A stretch of DNA of 64,000 bases from Microbacteriaceae bacterium (GCA_009780695.1 WQZN01000008.1:50738-114737), one strand, 5' to 3'. Shown: positions 37,335-45,526, counted from the stretch's first letter. The notes: a model not told the origin generated them from the letters alone. Made by a program: numbers and translations.

Positions 37335-38276
37335 TCAGTACAGCAGCGAAGCGAGCCGCCCGCGCGCCTTCACGACGCGCCCGTCGGCGGTGCCCACGAC
37401 CTCGAAGAACTCGAGCAGGCGCTCGCGCACTCGGTTCTTGCCGTCGGCGTCGAGCTGCGGGAAGAGCGTCAGCAGCCGGTCGAAGGCGTCCTCGACGTGC
37501 CCGCCCGACAGGTCGGCGTCGGCGACGTCGAGCTGGGCGTCCACGTCCGTGGGGGCGGCGGCGGCCGCGGCGCGCATCGCGTCGAGCGTCTTGCCCTGCA
37601 GGCGGTGCAGCAGGCTCACCTGCGCGAGCCCGGCCTTGGCCTCGGCGTCGGCGGGGTTCTGCGCGATGGCCTTCTCGTACGCGGTGATCGCGGCCGCATA
37701 GTCGGCCCGCTCGATCGCGTCGAAGGCCTCCTGGTGCAGCGGGGGCAGCGGCTGCGGCTCGGGCTCGGGGGCCTCGGCGTCCTCGTCGTCGACGGGGATC
37801 GTGCCGGTCACGCCGTTCTGCGCCGCGAAGGCGAGCACCTGCTCGATCGCGTCGCGCAGCTCGCCCTCGGGCAGCTCGCCGACGAACAGGCCGATCGGGC
37901 GCCCGCCGATCACGGCGGCGACCGTCGGCACCTGCTGCGCCTGGAACGCCATTGCGAGCTGCGGGCTGCGCTCGGTCTCGACGCGCGCGAGCACGAAGCG
38001 GCCGCGATACGACAGCGCGAGCTTGATGAGCGTCGCCGACAGGCGCGTGCTCTGCTCGGACCAGGACCCCCACAGGTCGACGACCACGGGCACGGACTGC
38101 GAGAGGTCGACGAGGTCGGTGAAGCTGCGGTCGTCGACCTCCACGACGAGACGCGAGGTGCCGGATGCCTCGGCCGGGGCATCCCCGGCAGCCGCCGCGG
38201 GCTGCTGCGCCCGGTTCACCAGCGCGGACAGATCGACCGCACCCTGGAGGCTCGCGCCACGCCCTGCATCACTCAC
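37335..38276 (-). CDS. YbbN/CnoX-like thioredoxin-fold protein with TPR domain
   Basis: 313 aa. An N-terminal thioredoxin fold (VPVVVDLWGSWSEQSTRLSATLIKLA, QVPTVAAVIGGRPIGLFVGELPEGEL) is joined to TPR-like repeats (YAAAITAYEKAIAQNPADAEAKAGLAQV). The usual CxxC or SxxC reads SWSE, so there is no redox cysteine and no thiol chemistry is expected. E. coli CnoX/YbbN protects and hands on unfolded proteins; a holdase role is plausible here. GTG start at 38276 with AGGAG upstream. It follows the large membrane protein gene on the same strand. Confidence 0.88.
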   Translation of the reverse strand: MSDAGRGASLQGAVDLSALVNRAQQPAAAAGDAPAEASGTSRLVVEVDDRSFTDLVDLSQSVPVVVDLWGSWSEQSTRLSATLIKLALSYRGRFVLARVETERSPQLAMAFQAQQVPTVAAVIGGRPIGLFVGELPEGELRDAIEQVLAFAAQNGVTGTIPVDDEDAEAPEPEPQPLPPLHQEAFDAIERADYAAAITAYEKAIAQNPADAEAKAGLAQVSLLHRLQGKTLDAMRAAAAAAPTDVDAQLDVADADLSGGHVEDAFDRLLTLFPQLDADGKNRVRERLLEFFEVVGTADGRVVKARGRLASLLY

Positions 38277-38338
38277 TCGACAGCTCCTGAACTCGTGCTT
38301 TCAACGGCCGCTTGCAGGCTATCAAGCGCGCGCACCGC

Positions 38339-40324
38339 CTACGGCAGCTGCTTCGCGCCGACCATCGCCTGCGACCAGCCCAGCAGACGGATCTGCTCGT
38401 TGGACTCCACGGGGGGCACGTAGAACAGCAGCTGGTAGCTGTAGTCGCTCTCGACGCCGTTCGCCGCTTTGGTCACGTCGATGAACGCGCTCGTCGGGCT
38501 CGACGGGGGCAGCGGGTTGAACTTCGCCGCCGAGTTGAGCAGCTTGTACACCTGCTTCTGCAGCACCGTCGTCGAGACGAGCGCGCCGGCGTCGTTGGTC
38601 GCAAGCGCGATCGGAGCGGTCGACCCGGCCGAGTCGAGATAGGTCAGGTCGAGCAGCTCGTTCTTCGCCTTGATGTCGGCACGCTGCTGGGCCTCGGCCG
38701 CGGCGCCCGCGCCGTCGGTGCCCGTGCCGTCGCTGCCGTTCGCGAGGGTGTCGTCCTTCTTCTTCACGTCCTCGGCGAACTTCGAGTAGTACGGGCTCTT
38801 CGCACCGAGCTTGAGGACGCTCGCGTACTCGGTGGCCAGCTGGCTCGGTTGCACGGCGAGCAGCTTCGAGTCCGGCGGCACGAGGGTCGTGCCGATGCTC
38901 GCCGGCGCGAGGTCGGGGATCTGACCGCCGGTCATCGAGACGAGGTAGGCCACTTTGTAGTTCTCGCGCGGCGACTGCTGGGTCAGGGTCAGGTCGTAGT
39001 ACGTCGGGATCTTCGCCGCCGCGTCCTGCACGACGACGTTCACCACGCGCGGCCAGGTGTCGGTGGCCTGCGGCAGGATCGGGTACAGCTTCTGGTCGAC
39101 CGGCACGGCGGTGGGCAGGGCGTAGCCCGGCTTCGACGCGCGGATCCGGTAGTTCAGCTGGCGCTCGGTGAGGGCGGCCCCCGTGAAACGCGTCGCCGCG
39201 AGGGCCGCGTTGCGGGTGCTGTCGGCGGTCTTCGCCGTCTCGGCGATGCGCTCGACGATGTTGCGCAGCTGCGGCTCGGTCACCGCGGGGGCCGGGTGGT
39301 CGGCGCCCTGGCCCGGCAGCTGGGTCGTGAGCGGCGTCGCGGTCGGGGTCGGCGATGCCGAGGAGGCCCCGATCTGCGGCCAGTAGTCGGAGGAGCAGCC
39401 GGCGAGCGTCAGCGCGCCCGCGAGCACCACGGGCACCGCGATCATGCCGCGGCCGAGAGCGCGCCGGCCGCGCACGTCGGCGCCCCCCGCCGACGCGGCG
39501 GCGAGCTCGCGGCGCTCGGCACGGCTCAGGCGCGGGCCGCGCCCGTTGCTGCCGCCACGACGCGGGCCGCGCCCGCGGCGCATGTGCCGGATGGCGAGGA
39601 TGTAGAACACGATGCCCGCCACGGCGAGCAGGGAGCCCAGCACGATCAGCGGGCCCGCCCACGGGGTGCGCGTGTCCATCGGCCAGGTGAGCGAGATGTC
39701 GCTCGGGGCGGCGTGCGCCCCGTCGCTCGCGATGATCACGCTCACGCCGTCCGGAACGTTCATGGTCGTGGTCTCGGCCTTCTTCCCCGTGAACTGCTCG
39801 AGCCACAGATCGCTGCCTGCGGGGTTCGGGGCGGTCGGAGAGATCGACGCGACCTCGTTGGCCGTCGCGGTCGTGCCGGAGGTCTGAGCGGCCGCCTGGG
39901 TGGCAGCCGGCGTCGACGTCGCGCCGGGCGTCGCCGTGGCGGTCGCGCCCGGGGTCGCCGTGCTGGTCGGCGTGGAGGCGCCGTCGCCCGAGGACGCGCC
40001 GCCCTGGTGCAGGCCGGCCTTCAGCGACTTCGTCGCGGCGTCGTAGGTGAGCCGGGTGTACGGCTCGTCGCCGACCCAGGCCATGACGTCGGCCGTGCGG
40101 CCGTAGGCGACGAACGGGTCGGCCGAGCCGGAGACGTCGAGGGTCTGCTGCCCGTCGATCGCGTTGAGGGTGGACCCCGAGAGCACGATGTAGGGGGCAT
40201 CCGAACTCACCTGGGCCGAGGCGGTGACATCCGCCGCAGGGGCCCAGATGGTTCGCTGGGCGACGCCCACGCCGATCGTGACCGCGGCGAGGACGAACGC
40301 CGCGATGGCAATGACGAAACGCAC
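38339..40324 (-). CDS. Large hypothetical membrane protein with internal lipobox
   Basis: 661 aa. Residues 3-22 form a membrane anchor. Then come an extracytoplasmic domain, a Thr/Pro/Ala linker (TPTSTATPGATATATPGAT), a second helix (PLIVLGSLLAVAGIVFYIL, about 226-244) and a very basic loop. A third helix (MIAVPVVLAGALTLAGC) ends in a lipobox with Cys310. About 350 further outward-facing residues follow. The C-terminal part looks like a complete lipoprotein fused to a membrane protein. The GTG at 40324 is chosen over the ATG at 40381 because AGGAAGG precedes it. I recognise no family; it is divergent from the DivIVA-like gene. Confidence 0.78.
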   Translation of the reverse strand: MRFVIAIAAFVLAAVTIGVGVAQRTIWAPAADVTASAQVSSDAPYIVLSGSTLNAIDGQQTLDVSGSADPFVAYGRTADVMAWVGDEPYTRLTYDAATKSLKAGLHQGGASSGDGASTPTSTATPGATATATPGATSTPAATQAAAQTSGTTATANEVASISPTAPNPAGSDLWLEQFTGKKAETTTMNVPDGVSVIIASDGAHAAPSDISLTWPMDTRTPWAGPLIVLGSLLAVAGIVFYILAIRHMRRGRGPRRGGSNGRGPRLSRAERRELAAASAGGADVRGRRALGRGMIAVPVVLAGALTLAGCSSDYWPQIGASSASPTPTATPLTTQLPGQGADHPAPAVTEPQLRNIVERIAETAKTADSTRNAALAATRFTGAALTERQLNYRIRASKPGYALPTAVPVDQKLYPILPQATDTWPRVVNVVVQDAAAKIPTYYDLTLTQQSPRENYKVAYLVSMTGGQIPDLAPASIGTTLVPPDSKLLAVQPSQLATEYASVLKLGAKSPYYSKFAEDVKKKDDTLANGSDGTGTDGAGAAAEAQQRADIKAKNELLDLTYLDSAGSTAPIALATNDAGALVSTTVLQKQVYKLLNSAAKFNPLPPSSPTSAFIDVTKAANGVESDYSYQLLFYVPPVESNEQIRLLGWSQAMVGAKQLP

Positions 40325-40472
40325 TGGATTCCTTCCTGGCCGCGGTGGGCGGGTACGGGTCACCCACTGGCCAAAAGTCAATAGAGGTTATTCGATGCCC
40401 CTGGGCGGTCCCAGGGCGAACCCTGAACGCCGTCCCTTACTCGGGGTGAACCGGCGCGTCCTGCCCTGCTTG

Positions 40473-40478
40473 TAGCAT
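40473..40478 (+). promoter_or_regulatory. Likely -10 box of the DivIVA-like coiled-coil gene
   Basis: TAGCAT, giving a leader of about 55 nt before the GTG at 40540, with GGAGAG as ribosome-binding site. The same 215-nt gap holds a 7-bp hairpin (CCCTGGG-CGGT-CCCAGGG, 40399-40416). On the minus strand, TAACCT near 40385-40390 may serve the membrane protein gene. Confidence 0.4.
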
Positions 40479-40539
40479 TTCTGGGGTACGTCCGAAATCG
40501 GGCGCCGATCGACTCCACCCCCTCACCGGAGAGCCAGCA

Positions 40540-41988
40540 GTGACCACTGAAGAGTCCGAATTCACCCAAGTCTTCCGCGGCTACGACAAGGCGGAAGTCG
40601 ACAAGGCTCTTCAGGAACTGCGTCGCGAGCTGATCAAGGCGAACACGCAGTCGTCCGACGCTGCGAAAGAGGTCAAGCGCCTCAATACGCGCATCGACGA
40701 GCTGAACGCCGAGATCGAGGAAGTCGGCAGCCCGACCTTCTCCGGCCTGGGCACGAAGCTCGAGAACACGCTCCGCGTCGCCGAGGAGCAGTCGACGCGC
40801 ATGATCGCGCAGGCCGACATCGACGCCGAGAAGCTGCGCTCGCAGGTCGCGCAGGAAGCCGAGCGCATCCGGAACGCCGCGAAGGACCAGGCCGAGCGGG
40901 TCGTCAACGAGGGGAAGACGCAGGCCGCCTCCGAGGTGCAGGACGCGCAGATCGAGGCGAACTCGATCATCGCCGACGCGAAGCGCGATGCCGAGCAGCT
41001 CCTGCAGGACGCGCAGCGTGAGGCCGCGGCCATCCGCGGCGCCGTCGCGACCGAGGCCGCCGAGGTCCGCGCGACGTCGAAGCGCGAGGCCGCCGCCGCG
41101 AAGTCCGACGCCGAGCGCGAGGCATCCGAGGTCCGTGCCGCCGCCGCGAAGGACGCGCAGTCCAGCCGCGAGGCCGCCGCCGGCCTCGATGACGAGGTCG
41201 CTGCCCGCCGCGGCGAGGTCGAGCGCGAGCTCGCCGAAGCCCGCAGCCGGCACGACAGCGAGCTCGACGCCGAGCGCATCGCGCACCGCCAGAGCCTCGC
41301 GACGGCGTCCTCCGAGCACAGCGCCGCGCTGCAGGCCGAGGCCGCAGCGCAGACCTCGCGGCTCGCCGCCGAGCTCGCGGCGCACACCGCCGCCCTCGAG
41401 AGCGAGCGCACCGCGCACGACACCCGACTCGAGACCGAGCTCGCCGAGCACAAGACGAGCCTCGAGCAGGCGCGCATCGCGCACGAGTCGGATCTCGCGA
41501 CGCAGCGCGCGACCGCTCAGACCGAGGTCGACGCGCAGCGCAGCCAGGCGGAGCAGGCCCGGATCGACCTCGAGGTCGAGCTCACCTCGCGCCGCGACGA
41601 GGCCGAACAGGAGCACCTGGCGCGCCACCAGGAGGCCGTGACGCAGACACAGCGCTTCCTCGACGACGCCAACCTGCAGCTCGCCGACGCGATCAAGCGC
41701 GCGAACGACGCCCGCGAGGACGCGAAGTCGATCGAGCAGGATGCCCGCGCCGAGGTCCACGCGAAGCGCAAGTCCGCCGAGCAGGACGCGGCTCAGATCG
41801 TCCGTGATGCCGAGGATCGCGCGCAGGCTCTGATCGAAGACGCCGAGAACCGCACGAAGAAGCTCGTCGACGACGCCGAGGACCGCCTTTCGCAGATCCG
41901 CATCGAGCGCGAGTCGGTCGCCGGCTACTTCGAGAGCCTCCGCGGCGCGCTGCAGCAGGCCGAGAAGGCCACCTCCACCGACGAGTAG
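40540..41988 (+). CDS. DivIVA-like coiled-coil protein with hendecad repeats
   Basis: 482 aa, almost entirely coiled coil. The N-terminus has a DivIVA-type segment (FTQVFRGYDKAEVDKALQELRRELIKAN), which in relatives binds curved membrane at cell poles. Ala/Glu/Arg-rich helices follow. Residues 238-336 are nine units of 11 residues with pattern H-x3-L-x5-A/E. The C-terminal segment (AEQDAAQIVRDAEDRAQALIEDAENRTKKLVDDAEDRL) has heptad or hendecad character. Streptomyces Scy and FilP are related in style. Proposed role: polar growth or cell-shape scaffold. Leaderless permease gene follows 22 nt later. Confidence 0.85.
   Translation: MTTEESEFTQVFRGYDKAEVDKALQELRRELIKANTQSSDAAKEVKRLNTRIDELNAEIEEVGSPTFSGLGTKLENTLRVAEEQSTRMIAQADIDAEKLRSQVAQEAERIRNAAKDQAERVVNEGKTQAASEVQDAQIEANSIIADAKRDAEQLLQDAQREAAAIRGAVATEAAEVRATSKREAAAAKSDAEREASEVRAAAAKDAQSSREAAAGLDDEVAARRGEVERELAEARSRHDSELDAERIAHRQSLATASSEHSAALQAEAAAQTSRLAAELAAHTAALESERTAHDTRLETELAEHKTSLEQARIAHESDLATQRATAQTEVDAQRSQAEQARIDLEVELTSRRDEAEQEHLARHQEAVTQTQRFLDDANLQLADAIKRANDAREDAKSIEQDARAEVHAKRKSAEQDAAQIVRDAEDRAQALIEDAENRTKKLVDDAEDRLSQIRIERESVAGYFESLRGALQQAEKATSTDE
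41251..41547 (+). repeat. 33-bp-period coding repeat (nine 11-residue units)
   Basis: Units such as HTAALESERTA, HDTRLETELAE and HKTSLEQARIA repeat exactly every 33 bp within the coiled-coil gene. His stands at unit position 1 in seven of the first eight units, and Leu at position 5 in the first eight units. DNA identity between units is only moderate, so this is an old, selected protein repeat rather than a recent slippage product. Confidence 0.85.
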
Positions 41989-42010
41989 GCATGGTCGATA
42001 GCCTGAACGC

Positions 42011-43051
42011 GTGAAGATCTCGAACGCGTTCAGGCTCGGTCTCGTCGGCACGCTCGGCGTGGGCGTCGGCTTCCTGATCCTGACGTCGATCGTCAACCTG
42101 TCGACGGTCATCACCTACATCGGCGTCGCGTTCTTCATCGCGCTCGGGCTCGAACCCCTCATCTCCTGGCTCGAGCGCCGCGGCATCCCCCGCTGGGCGT
42201 CCATCGTGATCGTCTTCGTCGTGATCCTCGGCATCGCCGTCGGGGTCATCTGGGCGATCGTCCCGGTCATCATCGAGCAGAGCACGCAGCTCGTGCAGGC
42301 CGTCACCGACTTCGTCAACCGCGGCACCTACGAGCAGTGGTACCAGTGGCTGCAGAACCAGTTCCAACCCGGCGTCGTCGACAACGCCGTCGCGCAGGGC
42401 TGGGCCGAGCTGCAGAAGAACCTGGGCACGATCACGGGCGGCGTGCTGCAGGCCGGCATCGGCATCATCTCGGGCGCGTTCGGCGTGCTGATCGTGCTGA
42501 TCCTCACGATCTACTTCGCGACGAGCCTGCACAACATCAAGCGCGGCGCCTACGCGCTGGTGCCCGCGAGCAGGCGCGCGGGCTTCATCGACATCGCCGA
42601 GCAGGTGACCGATTCCGTCGGCAAGTACGTCATCGGCCAGATCTCGCTCGCGCTCGTGAACGGCATCCTGTCGACGATCTTCCTCACGATCATCCGCGCG
42701 CCCTACCCGATGCTGCTCGCGGTCATCGCCTTCCTGTTCTCGCTCGTTCCGCTCGTCGGCACGCTCTCGGGATCGGCGCTCATCGTGCTGCTCAGCCTGC
42801 TGCTCGGCTCGCCGCTCACCGCCCTGGTCGCGGCGATCTACTACCTCGTCTACATGCAGGTCGAGGCGTATGTCCTGAGCCCCCGCATCATGAATCGCGC
42901 GGTGGCCGTGCCCGGCGCCCTCGTGGTCGTCGCGGCGTTGGCCGGCGGCACCCTGCTCGGCGTCCTCGGGGCGCTCATCGCGATCCCCTTCGCGGCGTCG
43001 GTGCTGCTCATCGTGCGCCAGGTCGTGATCCCGCGCCAGAACCAGCTCTGA
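42011..43051 (+). CDS. AI-2E family (UPF0118) membrane transporter
   Basis: 346 aa with about eight membrane helices. The family pattern is ITYIGVAFFIALGLEPLISWLERRGIPRWASI near the N-terminus. PYPMLLAVIAFLFSLVPLVGTLSGSA and QVEAYVLSPRIMNRAVAVPGALVVVAALAGGTLLGVLGALIAIP form the C-terminal half. Members export small solutes or act in Na+/H+ exchange; the AI-2 link does not transfer to this protein. TAGCCT (41999-42004) is 6 nt before the GTG at 42011, so it is leaderless with its own promoter. Confidence 0.9.
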   Translation: MKISNAFRLGLVGTLGVGVGFLILTSIVNLSTVITYIGVAFFIALGLEPLISWLERRGIPRWASIVIVFVVILGIAVGVIWAIVPVIIEQSTQLVQAVTDFVNRGTYEQWYQWLQNQFQPGVVDNAVAQGWAELQKNLGTITGGVLQAGIGIISGAFGVLIVLILTIYFATSLHNIKRGAYALVPASRRAGFIDIAEQVTDSVGKYVIGQISLALVNGILSTIFLTIIRAPYPMLLAVIAFLFSLVPLVGTLSGSALIVLLSLLLGSPLTALVAAIYYLVYMQVEAYVLSPRIMNRAVAVPGALVVVAALAGGTLLGVLGALIAIPFAASVLLIVRQVVIPRQNQL

Positions 43052-43077
43052 CGCGCGTCTCATCGGTGCTCAGAGCT
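43044..43077. terminator. Weak inverted repeat covering both convergent stop codons
   Basis: AGCTCTGA (43044-43051) and TCAGAGCT (43070-43077) are perfect 8-bp arms with an 18-nt loop. They contain the stop of the permease gene and the stop of the opposing hydrolase gene. It may act as a weak bidirectional terminator; no T-tract. Confidence 0.4.
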
Positions 43078-43798
43078 CGTAGACCTCCGGCAGAGGCAGC
43101 GCGGCGGGATTCACTGCGCGCACGATCTCGGTGAGCACGGTGCGGGTCTGAGTCTCGCCGACCCACAGGTGCTTGCCGCCGGGCACGTCGATGAACTCGA
43201 CCTCGGGAACGGCCCCGCGGAAGACCGGCTCGGCCTCGGCCGGCTTCAGGAAGTCGTCGAGCTCGGGCAGGAGCACCACCATCCGCTTGCCGGAACCGTG
43301 CCAGGCGGCGAGCTCGTCGCGCGTCGCGCGATGCAGCGGCGGCGAGAGCAGCACCACGCCCTCGACGTCGTCGTGCGCGAGGCCGTACTTGATCGCCACC
43401 TCGGTGCCGAAGGACCAGCCCACGAGCCAGGGGCGCGGCAGCCCGCGATCGCGCACGAAGCGCACGGCCGCCTCGAGGTCGAACCGTTCGGTCACTCCCT
43501 CACCGAACTCGCCGTCGCTCACTCCACGCGGCGACTTCGTGCCGCGTGTGTTGAAGCGCAGCACCGCGAGGTCGGCGAGGGCGGGCAGCCGCGCGGCGGC
43601 CTTGCGAAGGATGTGCGAGTCCATGAAGCCGCCGTGAGTCGGCAGCGGGTGCAGGGTGATGAGCGTTGCGGCCGGATGTCCGCCGACCGGCGTCGCGAGC
43701 TCGCCGACCAGGGTGAGCCGGTCGAGCGTGACGAGCTCGATGGGCTCGCGCTCCGCGGGGAGCACGACCGCGCCACGGACCTCCACGGCCTCAGACAT
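43070..43798 (-). CDS. Alpha/beta hydrolase
   Basis: 242 aa serine hydrolase fold. The nucleophile elbow is WLVGWSFGTEVAIKYG (Gly-Trp-Ser-Phe-Gly). The oxyanion region is LHPLPTHGGFMDSHI, which resembles the YfhR/CocE-like TAP group. The acid lies after VVLLPELDDFLKP, and the catalytic His is in DVPGGKHLWVGE. Substrate unknown. The ATG at 43798 follows GAGGGGAG. It lies 45 nt downstream of the small zinc-ribbon gene on the same strand. Confidence 0.85.
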   Translation of the reverse strand: MSEAVEVRGAVVLPAEREPIELVTLDRLTLVGELATPVGGHPAATLITLHPLPTHGGFMDSHILRKAAARLPALADLAVLRFNTRGTKSPRGVSDGEFGEGVTERFDLEAAVRFVRDRGLPRPWLVGWSFGTEVAIKYGLAHDDVEGVVLLSPPLHRATRDELAAWHGSGKRMVVLLPELDDFLKPAEAEPVFRGAVPEVEFIDVPGGKHLWVGETQTRTVLTEIVRAVNPAALPLPEVYEL

Positions 43799-43843
43799 CC
43801 GCCCGACTCCCCTCGCGCGCACGGCGCGCCTCCGCCGCCCGCA

Positions 43844-44140
43844 CTAGGCGATCTTCCAGCAGTGCGTATGCCAGTGCCGCCGGTCCGCCAGGTCGGCCGC
43901 GTCACCGCGCACGCCGTCGGCGCGCCACACCGCCAGGTGCTCGACCCCGACCGCGATGTCGCGACCGCAGCCGGGGCAGACGTAGACCTTCTGCGCGTTC
44001 GCGGCGGAGATCGGCTGCACGGTGTACTGCGCGCCGCGCTTCGTCTCGGTGCGACGCCACCCGAAGGTCAGCCGCTCGACGTCCAGATATGCATCGTCCC
44101 CGGCGGTCTTGCGACCCCGGGGACGATTGCTGCGCGGCAT
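43844..44140 (-). CDS. Small actinobacterial zinc-ribbon-like protein (98 aa)
   Basis: 98 aa. A basic N-terminus (PRSNRPRGRK) leads to VYVCPGCGRDIAVGVEHLAVW and ends in RRHWHTHCWKIA. The CxxC pair plus the late His/Cys cluster suggests a structural zinc site. Such proteins are widespread in actinobacteria under the label ATP/GTP-binding protein, though no nucleotide motif is visible here. Minus-strand TAAACT lies 6 nt before the ATG, so it is leaderless. Function unknown. Confidence 0.78.
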   Translation of the reverse strand: MPRSNRPRGRKTAGDDAYLDVERLTFGWRRTETKRGAQYTVQPISAANAQKVYVCPGCGRDIAVGVEHLAVWRADGVRGDAADLADRRHWHTHCWKIA

Positions 44141-44175
44141 ACAGCGAGTTTATCGAGAGCGCGCTCGCGCTCGGC

Positions 44176-44826
44176 TCAGTACCAGCCGGTCGCCTGGGAG
44201 TGGGCCCACGCTCCGCACGGCGTGCCGTAGCGGCCGTCGACGTAGCCCATGCCCCATTTGATCTGGGTCTGGTAGTTGTCCTGCCAGTCCGGGCCGGCCG
44301 TCGCCATCTTGCTGCCGGGCAGCGCCTGCGGGATGCCGTAGGCACCGCTCGGGTTCGACGCGTGGACGTTCCAGCCCGACTCGCGGTTCCACAACGAGAC
44401 GAGGCAGTTGAACTGATCGGCGCCCATGCCCAGGGACGCGAGATAGGTCTGCGCCCAGGCCTGCGGGCTTCCGGTGGGCACGGCCGCTGCGGGCGCGGCG
44501 GTCACGGTGGTCGTCGTGGCAGACGACGCGCTCGAGGCGCTGCTGCTGGCGCTGGCGCTCTGCGTGGCAGTCGGCTTCGGGGCGGCGGGCACCGAGGCCG
44601 CGAAGTCCTCGTGCTGGACGGAGACCGCCTTGTAGCCGCTCGCGACGTCGAGCGCCTGCGGCTGCTGGCCGGCGAAGCGATCGGTCACGTGAGCGAACTG
44701 CATGCTCGTGTCGGCCGTCGCGAAGCTGTTCGGGTTGACCAGGTTGACGAGGAAGAACCCCGCAGCAGCGGCGAACGCCAGAAGGACGACGATGGGTCGG
44801 GATTTTTTGGAGAAGGAATTGTGCAT
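44176..44826 (-). CDS. Secreted lytic transglycosylase-like protein
   Basis: 216 aa. The N-terminal helix (RPIVVLLAFAAAAGFFLVNLV, residues about 9-29) acts as signal or anchor. A Ser/Thr/Ala-rich linker (TATQSASASSSASSASS) follows. The C-terminal domain, LVSLWNRESGWNVHASNPSGAYGIPQALPGSKM to YGTPCGAWAHSQATGWY, is of the transglycosylase SLT/Rpf-like type with the catalytic Glu in NRESGW. It would cut or remodel peptidoglycan outside the cell. The ATG at 44826 is preferred because the upstream in-frame codons have lower third-position GC (about 73 percent) and the gap looks like a structured leader. Confidence 0.85.
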   Translation of the reverse strand: MHNSFSKKSRPIVVLLAFAAAAGFFLVNLVNPNSFATADTSMQFAHVTDRFAGQQPQALDVASGYKAVSVQHEDFAASVPAAPKPTATQSASASSSASSASSATTTTVTAAPAAAVPTGSPQAWAQTYLASLGMGADQFNCLVSLWNRESGWNVHASNPSGAYGIPQALPGSKMATAGPDWQDNYQTQIKWGMGYVDGRYGTPCGAWAHSQATGWY

Positions 44827-44934
44827 GGTGTGAACGTGGTGGCCCGGGGCCGAGGCCCGCGTCGGAATCTCCGAACGCACGGCCTGTACGGCCGCCTTAG
44901 TCGCTACTCGCCTACCCACGATCACAGAACCATA
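44827..44934 (-). promoter_or_regulatory. Promoter and structured 5' leader of the transglycosylase gene
   Basis: Minus-strand TATGGT (44934-44929) would start a leader of about 95 nt. It contains a hairpin GCGTTCGGA-GAT-TCCGACGC (44878-44859, one bulged T) and a second GC-rich stem (GGGCCTCGGCCC). No Shine-Dalgarno sequence precedes the ATG. Cell-wall hydrolase genes in actinobacteria are often preceded by c-di-AMP riboswitches, but I could not match that consensus here. Confidence 0.4.
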
Positions 44935-44986
44935 ACGGCGAGGTCGGCGGATGCCAAACCGAAAACGTTCGACAGCACGGCTTCCG

Positions 44987-45526
44987 TCACCGAACGGCCA
45001 GCATCACGTCGGTGACCGAGTCGAGCAGCAGATCGACCTGCGCCTCGGTGTAGCCGCCGCGCTCCCCCCGGAACACGACCGTGCGCACCTCTTCGACCGA
45101 GACCGGCAACCCCTCGGAGAAATACCTGATCAAGCGCGAAGAAAACTGATCGACTTGCTCGACGTCGTAGCCGTGGCCGAAGAAGCCAGCACGCGTGAAA
45201 CGCTCGCCGTCGGGCCGGTTGAGTCGGTTGACGATGACCTGGGCGAGCTCGCGCGCCCGCCCGAACCATTCCTTTTCTCCGAGTTCCCTCCGAGCAGCCT
45301 GCCGTTCGCGCTCTGCGAAGACGTCCTCGAGCCGCTCGAGCGCGGCGTCGACCGCGACGGGCTCGTACCCGTGCTTGACCAGATCGAAGGCCGTGCGGCG
45401 GATGTCGGTGGCCGCCAGCCCCTGCTCGCGGCCGTCGAAGACGGCGCGGGCGTGGTCCAGGAAGGCGTCCACCTGCTCGGCGGAATAACCTCGTCGGCCG
45501 CGGTCGACAGTGGGGAAACCGGTCAT
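44987..45526 (-). CDS. DivIVA-domain repeat protein
   Basis: 179 aa with three DivIVA-type helical units: FPTVDRGRRGYSAEQVDAFLDHARAVF, FDLVKHGYEPVAVDAALERLEDVF and FFGHGYDVEQVDQFSSRLIRYF, plus a shorter fourth, VVFRGERGGYTEAQVDLLLDSV. The pattern matches the actinobacterial DivIVA-repeat family (TIGR03543-like). GGAG lies 9 nt before the ATG at 45526. It follows cdsA by 26 nt and is probably the last gene of the pyrH-frr-cdsA transcript. A role in pole or septum organisation is inferred only. Confidence 0.87.
   Translation of the reverse strand: MTGFPTVDRGRRGYSAEQVDAFLDHARAVFDGREQGLAATDIRRTAFDLVKHGYEPVAVDAALERLEDVFAERERQAARRELGEKEWFGRARELAQVIVNRLNRPDGERFTRAGFFGHGYDVEQVDQFSSRLIRYFSEGLPVSVEEVRTVVFRGERGGYTEAQVDLLLDSVTDVMLAVR

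Noticed and set aside
44827-44925. N-terminal extension of the transglycosylase (249 aa)
   Set aside because: Its codons are poorer in G/C at third positions and include rare codons. A leader region is more likely, although a leaderless GTG at 44919 is not fully excluded.
44827-44934. c-di-AMP (ydaO-type) riboswitch
   Set aside because: The conserved blocks could not be matched by eye; only generic hairpins were seen.
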